Shown here: positions 56,701 through 64,000 of the stretch, piece after piece
How positions within the stretch are numbered: position 1 is the first letter of the stretch
Layout: every line of letters begins with the position of its first letter
NCBI RefSeq assembly: GCF_963675165.1
Contig: NC_087377.1
Span: 4,293,042 to 4,357,041, forward strand
Direction: 5' to 3'
DNA from: Halichondria panicea
Lineage: Eukaryota; Porifera; Demospongiae; Suberitida; Halichondriidae
Length of the DNA: 64,000 nucleotides
Notes under the pieces: generated by a model
What the model saw: the letters and a program-made list of their open reading frames with translations, nothing else
What the model was told of the DNA's origin: nothing
Databases searched by the model: none
Made by a program: the position numbers and the translations under genes

Positions 56701-58316
56701 ATAGACCAGCTTGGATATAAATGACAAAAAAATTAAATTATGGTAATTAAGGCTTTCCGCTATACACAGTCATACAGTCGTGTAGGATTAGTCTACAGTG
56801 TACATTTATGAACAATATTGATACTGTAGAGATTGTCTCTTACCAAATATTTTTCTTGTACATTTCCACCATTATGTCCAGTGACATCCGTGCTGCTATG
56901 GGACTGCTGTCTGCCAGCATGGTGTACATGAACGACTGGAGGCCCTGCATGTGTGTGTGTGTGTGTGTATAGGTAGCAGCTAGCTCTAACTTTAAGGCAA
57001 AAGGCAAACTTCGTAATAATAGCTGTAGATATACACTTTTATTAGTATACTATAGAGAATCTCCTGCCTAGAACATTTTCCACCACACGAAAATAACCGG
57101 CTACACGGTTAGTATCACACAACTCTGGGATGTAAGCATTGTATATTTGACAATTAAATGTAGTGAACATGATAACTACACACGCGTATAGCTAGCTGGG
57201 AGATTAAACCACAAGAGCTTACCCTGTTAACTTTGTTGTTCTTGTGCTTTGCGTTCATCCTCTTCATATCAGCCACGATATGATTGTACAGCGTCTGTGG
57301 TGGATAATAAGTAACACAATCATGACTAATTTATACTCTAAGCTCTACATATAATGGTGTACTGGCTCTATGCGACGTACCATTCTGAGCACTTTGTCTT
57401 GACATCTGAACAGCTCAAAGAACAGCTCCAGCAAACTACATAGATACAAACAAACCAATGAAACGCATATACTAATTATTGCAGGCATGGTAGGCGGTTG
57501 GTACTACCAAGGGCGTATAACTCGACCTATTTGGCCTAATCAAGTCATAAAAGATGTGTGTTAAATTGAGATTGAGGATTGAAAATAGTCACACCACTTT
57601 AAAAATTCTAGGTATTTATTACTGTTGATTAAATTTATACAGAGGCAGTATTATTTTTTGACAAGGGTTTTTCAATAAGAAACAAGATTATGATATTAGA
57701 TAAGGTTCAGTTTTCTCACCTCTGGGGGGCAATGAAGCTCTTGTTCCTCATGAGTATTAACCCTCGACAAAGGGTTAAACGGACGTCCGGATCAAGGATG
57801 GGGGCGTGTTTTCGTAGCAATGATTGCAGTTCGGCGGGAAAACCTGCCATGTCATCAGGGTAACAGCAACACACCTGTTGTGTGATCGAGACGTATATAA
57901 GAGATAAATAATTATTATTGTAAAAAGGGCCTGCTATAAATGTACTAGCTTGTAAAGGGCTTGTATTAAACTTGTAAGAGATTTGATAATTAAGGATTTA
58001 CAGCTTGTATATAAGTTCCTAGTTACTTGACTGAGGAACATGATGAGCTCCTCCAGCCGAGAGCTCTGTTGTGAGGGGTTGATGAGGAACAGTTGCAGCA
58101 GTGACTGGTAGTGATGGTACTGCTGCAAGAACTGCCAGGGAAGGTGCCATTTTTTATAATTATGACCAAATTTAATACTTATGTACCAGTAAACACAGTA
58201 AGCTACTGAGTGATGGTTACCTCATCCTTGTAGAGGTCACCATCTCTCTTGATGAGGTTCTGCAGCTGGGGCAGGTTGGTAGGCAACTGGTTCCTTTGTC
58301 GTACAGTCCTTTCCAT
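51549..58316 (-). CDS. SDAD1: SDA1 homologue (SDAD1), complete, 17 exons
   Basis: Nucleolar protein needed for 60S ribosome assembly and export (family knowledge). Exons, 5' to 3': 58221-58316, 58027-58131, 57720-57874, 57381-57435, 57223-57294, 56844-56944, 56351-56489, 55480-55584, 55103-55174, 54722-54826, 54543-54659, 54264-54340, 53462-53636, 53020-53170, 52383-52732, 52009-52224, 51549-51755. All phases join to 765 residues; the human protein is somewhat shorter. Landmarks: [15 protein letters not shown] (N-terminus), [94 protein letters not shown], acidic [21 protein letters not shown], Ser/Glu repeats, and basic tail [20 protein letters not shown]. Start: the only Met before [10 protein letters not shown]. 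Intron 10 has a GC donor (54721-54720). Confidence 0.93.
51822..51921. mobile_element. 100-bp MITE in SDAD1 intron 16
   Basis: CAGAGGGGGTACGACACGCG and GCGTGTCGTACCTCCTCTG, inverted, between GGCTAGAAG and GGCTAGGAA. Same site as 27032-27131 in the pseudogene. Confidence 0.75.
53321..53341. repeat. C run followed by (CA)n
   Basis: About 18 C residues followed by CA repeats within SDAD1 intron 13. A similar C-then-CA tract lies before the CACTG element (29272-29290). Confidence 0.9.
53650..53695. repeat. (GA)n(GT)n microsatellite
   Basis: Adjacent GA and GT runs directly beside the SDAD1 exon 13 acceptor (AG at 53638-53637). Confidence 0.9.
53727..54095. repeat. MITE plus 180-bp flank, duplicated within SDAD1
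   Basis: ACAGTGGAACCACTGG (53731) to GGGACTCCACTGTA (53915) is a MITE with inverted ends, followed by about 180 bases (CACTGTACTACTTAGTGTCC...CAGCTGCTGTTCAAACATTA) that recur almost unchanged at 55822-55995, again right after a MITE of the same family (55688-55821). A third, decayed pair is at 33050-33340. Confidence 0.75.
54905..55045 (+). repeat. Dispersed repeat (copy 3 of 4)
   Basis: Same family as 545-705, in SDAD1 intron 9: GGTCACCCTCTATAATACAG, CCCCAAAGTCTCCATAGCAT, TTTGGACCTGTGTTAGCAG. Confidence 0.65.
55688..55995. repeat. Second copy of the MITE-plus-flank unit
   Basis: TACAGTGGAGCCCC...GGGACTCCACTGTATCA, then the same 180-base flank as 53918-54095. Lies in SDAD1 intron 7. Confidence 0.75.
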
Positions 58317-58651
58317 TCCCAACAAAAGTGGGTTATTCGCCACGTGGGTACGACACACGCGCATGCGTGAAGCCTGGCAAAGACCAAAAAGATGGGTGGG
58401 GCTAGCTCGCAAAATTTGAATCAACATAGCAAAAATTAACAAGCTAGAATATCGTTCATCAATATAATTATGAAGAATTATTATCTTTACTGTTCTCAAA
58501 GTTAGTTTCGGATCTGTGACAGATTGGTGATTGTCCACGAGTTAAAATTTATGCAATAATTGAAAACACACACAACTGCACTGTCAATCCTATATACAAC
58601 CTACTGGTTGTACTAATACGACTTCATGTAAGGAATTTTGTAAAAACTGTT

Positions 58652-61600
58652 CTAAACAGAAGTTTCGTAAGAAGATCGTCCGTGCAGTACATTAGCATAT
58701 CCAGTGGTGTCGACCGGCTTCATGCCTCGAGATTCGTACTCTGGCAGTGGAGATTGTTGAGGGTCACTGTTGAAATGGTGAGCTGAGTCAGTAACTTGTT
58801 CGACTGGATTTTCCTGTAACTCGTGTTCACTTCTCAGCCCATAAGCGAGATTGGTTTCCGTGGTTACTTGTTCAGCGTGTAACTGATCTTCGGCACTTAA
58901 CCAGTATGCAGCATTCTCTTCCATAGCAACCTCCTCAGCAAGTTTTATCTGCTCTTCGAGTGAGAGGACAGCTTCGGATCCTAACCCGTATGCAGTATTT
59001 GTTTCTATGGCAACCTCCTCAGTAGCAGCCTCGGCAAGTTTCCTCTGCTCTTCGAGCGAGAAGACATGATCATACTCTGCAGAAAAAAGTAAACACTTCA
59101 ATTCTAAATCTGGACACTTCATGCAATAAAAACAATACTGGTAACAGTTTTTCAAGTAGGTTCAAAGTTTAATGCTGCAGTGAGTATACTTGCACAATAA
59201 CAAGCCACTGAACCACAGAGCTGTGACAGGTAGAGTTCTAGACTCAGCTTTGTGGTTTAGTAGCGTGAATATGAGTACCCATTTCAACAACTTTAATGAT
59301 ATTCAACCTAGTACGTGACTTGAAAAGCACTGTAACAGTCTGAGATATAGATTGCTTATAGCTTCGCTTCAAGGCCGATTAAAATACAGCCTGGTACCTA
59401 TATATTGCAGGGGTGATAGTGCGCATGCACTTCAAATTACCCAGAATATGGGTAATCGTACTACGAACGTAAAACCTTAGTAAATTATACCGGAAATTAG
59501 TCCGTTTACTAAGAATATGTTCCGTAATACTTTATCTCTATGACTAAGTTCTGTGAAGCTGTGGCTTATGCCGTCCATTGCGTTGGTCTAGAAGGCTTGA
59601 ATACTAGTTTTAAGACAGAAAAGGCTCTCATCTACGTCTAGGATGGTCCTATAGCTGGGTAGTCTTCGCGAGTAGCAGTTTTGAGGCACCATACACTTCC
59701 CATAGTATGTACAGATCCAAGGTAAGATATCCTGACCATACAACCGTCATAGAGGTCGATGAGAGCCTCTTCTGGCTTCTGACTAGTGTAAAAGCCTTCT
59801 GCAACAACGCAATAGAGAGCTAAGCTGATGTACAAAGATAGAAAATAGATGAGAGAAAGAAAAAGGGGATTACCCAGATTCTGGTGAATAAACTAACGCA
59901 TGCGCACTATTACCATGCAATAGGTACCAGGCCGTATTTTAATCGGCCTGGAATCGAGGCTAGATTGCTTACTGTGTTCATCCTCAGTGATGGGGACTAG
60001 CTCCATGTTCAGTTCCACGTAGCCCACCATGGTGCTCAGAACTTTCTCCAACTCGGCTGCTAGCTCATCGAAGGATGGCCTCTCGTCAGAATCCTCGTAC
60101 CAACATGTGGTCATCAGCGAGATCCTGTAGTAACAATCAGACAAATGAACGACACTATATATACAATCAAATTAAGTTGCCATGTGACATGCTTTCATAA
60201 AATAAAACATAAATTATAGATAAAATGAAAGCACCGCGCGGATGTTGATGCCTCGGTGCATGGAGGTGCATGTCAAAGCTATACTAGCTATTTAGCCTTA
60301 GCTTTTATACACATAATTATAATTATTATCACGATGAACATTCTTGCATAATAATTAATTTTGCTGCATGCAGGCAAAATCCAGAATCGCAGGGAAACCC
60401 AAAGAGTGGGTAATGATCGACCATGATTGTTGTTAAAAACGATCGATGCCAAAAGTTCAAGTCTAAAATGAATGAGTGCATCAGCAGCTATAGAGCCTTG
60501 CAGCTCTTTTTCACTCTTGCAGCTACCAATAGCTATAGCGTTCTATAGTGCAGAGCTATATGTAGTGTAGCAACACTCGGTGAACAAGTTTTGCTACGCA
60601 ATTTTCTGAAAAGGCTGCAATGGCATTCCAAGTAAGCAAAACTAGGCATAACTCGAGAACGAATTAAGCATTATTTTGCAAATCCACGAATTAAAATCCA
60701 AGAAAACATGACTAGAAGCCTATAATTATAGAAACTCTTACTTGCACTTTATTGATCCTTGAGCAGCTGTAGCAGTCTACACAGACACACACACATTACC
60801 GTATACCGTATACCTCGCTTGCACATGTGCGAAGCATGAATCACCTGCTATAGTTTGCTAGTCAATATATATACACTAACATATCTGTAGAGCAGGCAAT
60901 ATTCTGGGGAGGTTCCAATCTCTTGCCCTCTCTGAGTAGAGCCACTAGGGACATTGGGTCCACTCCAGGGTAGGGGGTCCGGCCACTACTGAAGACCTCC
61001 CATACAGTCACACCATACGACCACTGCATTAACAAATTTCACACAGTTTTTTTAATTTGTAAAGTTAATCAAGCTTCGAGAGCACAAAACTGAACACAAT
61101 ACTGTATGCCATAATTATTTACTTGCCCTCCTTGATTAAACGCTCATCTCGTTTAAACACCCATTGTAAAAGATCTGTGTCTGTCAAGAAACGTCCTTCT
61201 TGGGGCGTAGCACTGTGGGTGGAGCTGAAGTACGTAGCACGTGGAACCAGTTGCAAGCATTGCATGGCAGCATATAATAATAGTGATAGCAAAGAGAGAG
61301 ATACCGACACCGAGAGAGAAACACCACTCCAACGACTTATTAAGATAAGCTGAGAGCTGTGGCAGCAGCCAAGAATAATATAACTGTTGCTGTGCAAGAG
61401 TTTGAAGTAGACATAACAATAACCGCCCGTTTCTAATAAGCACCCATCTCGTTTAAACGCCTCCTCTACAGATGTTGCTAGGAGATAAACACCAGGGCGT
61501 TTAATCAAGTAAATACGGTAGACTATCATACATATAACTGGAGTAATAGAGCATTACACATGCAGTGTCCCGTAACTAATAGCAATTAACATACCACATC

Positions 61601-63908
61601 TGTCTTCTCGTTGAATATAGCATCATTTAGACTCTCCATTGCCAACCATTTGTACGGCAGTTTGACTCCCTCAGTTTCACCCTGTCTGAAGTATCCTTGC
61701 GCATACGTGTCCTCGGCCAGACCAAAATCACCAACTTTGACGTCACCATTTGAATCCAACCTACGAGAATAATTATTTCATGAACATTTGCTGACCTATA
61801 ATGATCAAACATGAAATAATTATGTGTAAATCCTCCATATTACGTATACTGTGTGCACTCGTGCAACATGCAGCAAATAAGATCAGACAAACCAATTCAG
61901 TGCCTCACATGCAGTTCCTGGCAGCCAAGTCTCGATGGACAAACTTGTGCTGAGCAAGATAGGCCATTCCAAGAGCTATCTGATGACACATCTTCAACAA
62001 CAGCTTCCTCACAGCTAACACCTATAATTATTTACGAAAACAAAATATTTGGATCCAAAAAAGCAATCGCTAATTTAAACACATGCACCATTTGATAGGC
62101 CTTTCAAATGCATTCTTTATGTTTGTAATCGGATATTCCTAACTCAAGTTATCGATGCTCAAAGGTATCAACACCATTAATAATATTTTCAGAAGAAATA
62201 GTATCTCAGTACAATGAACCATGTTTCTATATCTAATGGCCATCCTTGGTAGACAACAGTGGCTGTGTAACAAAATGGAGGCCTGCTAATTAACACATGC
62301 AGGTCCAAACACATGCTATGCATGGAGACTTTTGTGGTCCATTATAACAGGGCTGTATAAAGGGGTGGCCTGCTTACAATAACATATATAAGGTGACCAC
62401 AACAAACAGGTTTCACTGTACAGTGTCACCACAATATATAGATGTTTCACTGGGTATATACTGTAACCATAATTAATTATAGACAGGCTTCATCGTAGTC
62501 AAACTATGATTTGGCATGGAGTTCAAATATGTACCTTCTCAGAATCCTCTCCTTCTGCCAACTCTAGCGCAGATCTCTCTTTCTTCAAGTAGTCTAGTAG
62601 ACTCCCGTTGGTCATATACGGCATCACCATGGAAACACCAGGTCCAGCGTCGAGACACACCCCAATCAGGGGCATGACGTGAGGGTGGTGGAACTCTTGC
62701 ATCTTAGTGATCTCACTCACCATGCTCTGTACATCACTCTGAGTGAACAGACCTGAGGGAGGTGGAGGGGGGTATAGACACTGTTTTGGAGGTGTCTATA
62801 ATTATATAAGCCCAAAGGCACTGCTTTAGTATCCCAAGTGTAGTGAGGATACTATATGCAAGTACCTAAATCACATAAACACCATATTTGATGCTATAAT
62901 TATATAGTGCTCACGAGAAAACCCTGCCCTGGCTACAATACAATCGCTAGACGCGGGAAGTATAAGTTATCGGTATACTATGCTACATAATTATAGTACT
63001 TTGTACTTTTGGAAACAGCTGTGAGCTGGCTAAGGCTATCATGGCTAGCTTTCAAATTCAATAGTCCTGTGGTCTTCGCTGATTTAGAATACACCGCGAA
63101 CAATTATACCCACGAATTTAATATCGCATGCATGCAAAAGTTACCATGCATGTAGTCTCATGAATCAGTCGCACCTTTGGACAGTAATAGATTTCTCATG
63201 TATGTATCAACTAGTGTGTAATACTATAGCAAACTGACAGCAAGAAATCAAGAAAGAACCAAACTGGAATTCTCTATACGATATAATGTAATACGCAAAT
63301 CTTTTTTTGACAGAACGCATGCATGAATATAGAACAGCTATAATTATACCTTTCAGAGTCTTCAAAGCCACGCCCCTCATGGCAACGTTGTTCCAGTCCA
63401 TTAGTAGTCCTTTGTATACAATCCCAAATGCTCCTGGAATATAGATTGATCAAATTAAACTGACAGAGAACTCATTTTATGAATCTACAAATATGGTTAT
63501 TTACCTTGACCGACTGCATCTTGCAGTTTCAGATTGGAGCTGGGAATTCTCATTGATTCTGGAACATATTTCACGATCTCTCGCATTTGATAATCTGCAT
63601 GCAGACATACATAATTATATATAGTCAGAAGCAGATGGAGTGTCTTACTACGCAGATTTTGTATCGTCTATACAAATCATGCCATATACACTGCTATAAG
63701 TGCTGCTCATGATAATCACTATTATTAGCATTATCAGCCACACATGTACAGCACAGAGCACATTACAAGGAGTGTGGTTAAGACGATTGTGAATCCGCAA
63801 TACTCTGCATAATATAGTAAGACGCTCCATCACCTCACATACTCCTGTTATAGTATACAATACTGATACATACCCATAAGAGTACTTCGATTAGACAGCT
63901 TCCTCATT
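58652..63908 (-). CDS. Receptor tyrosine kinase, cytoplasmic half (Met/Axl-like)
   Basis: Nine exons, 5' to 3': 63874-63908, 63505-63594, 63350-63433, 62535-62752, 61909-62021, 61595-61760, 60881-61023, 59973-60124, 58652-59076; all phases join. The extracellular and membrane exons lie beyond the right edge. Kinase landmarks: Gly loop [19 protein letters not shown] (ATP Lys), [12 protein letters not shown], hinge [15 protein letters not shown], catalytic [52 protein letters not shown], and [23 protein letters not shown] and the A-x-E in place of APE resemble Met and TAM kinases. The activation loop has Y-x-x-x-Y-F. The 140-residue tail carries repeated NxxY motifs and TTGYANV, a Grb2-type YxN site. 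All catalytic residues are present, so it is probably active. Confidence 0.92.
59361..59960. mobile_element. 0.6-kb transposon at the start of the last RTK intron
   Basis: Inverted ends: GCTTCGCTTCAAGGCCGATT at 59361 and GCCTCGATTCCAGGCCGATT (complement) ending 59960, about 70 bases each, with AAAATAC(A/G)GCCTGGTACC. TAGATTGCTTA occurs at 59348-59358 and 59961-59971, an 11-base target duplication. The right copy spans the exon donor: the insertion is within the first 12 bases of the intron. The 65-codon ORF inside (59638-59835) has no kinase similarity and is skipped by phase-matched splicing. Same family as 7856-8925. Confidence 0.8.
60220..60838. mobile_element. TGCCTCGGTGC dispersed element, inverted copy
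   Basis: In the RTK intron 60125-60880. It reads, inverted, as 28672-29226: GATGCCTCGGTGC near the left end, GAGTGGGTAATGATCGACCA (60404), ATTCCAAGTAAGCAAAACTA (60624), and TACCTCGCTTGCACATGTGC at the right. Confidence 0.7.
62255..62425 (-). repeat. Dispersed repeat (copy 4 of 4)
   Basis: Inverted member of the 545-705 family in the RTK intron 62022-62534: GGTCCAAACACATGCTATG, TATAACAGGGCTGTATAA. Confidence 0.6.
62776..62890. repeat. Relative of the GACACTGTTTTGGAG MITE
   Basis: TAGACACTGTTTTGGAGGTG, AGCCCAAAGGCACTG and TAGTATCCCAAG match 39681-39745, but the right end has decayed (AACACCATATTTG) and the hairpin is absent. In the RTK intron 62753-63349. Confidence 0.6.
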
Positions 63909-64000
63909 CTATAAAGAGAGAGATTAACCAATCAACAATACACAACACGATTGCCTCGGTATAGCTAGCTATAGTTCAAGTGCTGCAAACACTGTTGGGG

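Noticed and set aside
59638-59835. 65-codon ORF as a kinase exon
   Set aside because: It lies inside the inverted-repeat transposon. Exons 59973-60124 and 58652-59076 join in phase without it, and it has no kinase or tail similarity.
1-64000. tRNA genes and bacterial-type operons or terminators
   Set aside because: I looked for TTCGANTC-type T-loops with paired arms on both strands and for compact unspliced gene runs, and found none that hold up by eye.

Overview
The window is nuclear DNA from an early-branching animal, most likely a sponge (inference). The genes have many small exons, GT-AG introns and no operon-like packing. The proteins are animal types: a WSCD-type sulfotransferase, an SDA1/SDAD1 ribosome-biogenesis factor and a Met/Axl-like receptor tyrosine kinase. 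The DNA is AT-rich, full of AATTATAATTAT and TGCATGCA words, and dense with small inverted-repeat transposons. I saw no tRNA gene, no CRISPR array and no complete rRNA gene.

0-22.5 kb (mostly + strand). The last five exons of a WSCD-like sulfotransferase (284-3202) are followed by seven copies of an unrecognised single-exon gene of about 155-170 codons. Three copies are intact (9002, 18129, 21727) and end in a Cys-Cys-Thr-Ile-Leu CaaX box. One (3467) has a frameshifted tail, and three (10557, 12222 and the minus-strand 19638-20159) are broken. Four copies carry an AAGTGAAAGTG(A/G) word, matching the IRF/PRDM1 recognition sequence, 22-35 bases before the ATG. The terminal sulfotransferase exon was copied along with this gene twice. 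A broken RecQ-like helicase (5403-6575) lies tail-to-tail with a DUF6589-like fragment (6662-7092).

22.5-34.3 kb. Rearranged and decayed copies of the 49-57 kb region: an inverted copy of 49.0-50.4 kb, a direct copy of the 3' half of the SDAD1 gene (pseudogene, 26751-28358), and pseudo-copies of further SDAD1 exons at 24.55, 32.86, 33.43 and 34.23 kb. Between them is a 3.3-kb inverted-repeat element with CACTG ends (29290-32630) containing a 37-bp minisatellite.

34.2-51 kb. A large direct duplication (about 34.2-40.5 kb against 41.6-48.7 kb) containing, on the + strand, several small exons that each encode a membrane segment plus a short tail. All appear to be entered at intron phase 1: 35315, 37469, 42708, 45630 and 50780. 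A run of homologous phase 1-1 mini-exons lies at 49741-50686. An antisense fragment of 18S rRNA sits at about 41.02-41.11 kb beside an unrecognised 58-codon ORF.

51.5-58.3 kb (- strand). A complete 17-exon SDAD1 gene whose exon phases all join, including one GC-AG intron.

58.6-64 kb (- strand). The kinase half of a receptor tyrosine kinase, running off the right edge, with a C-terminal tail of repeated Asn-x-x-Tyr motifs. A 0.6-kb transposon sits at the very start of its last intron.

The housekeeping gene (SDAD1) and the signalling genes stand beside a fast-changing accessory zone built by segmental duplication, exon copying and transposon insertion.
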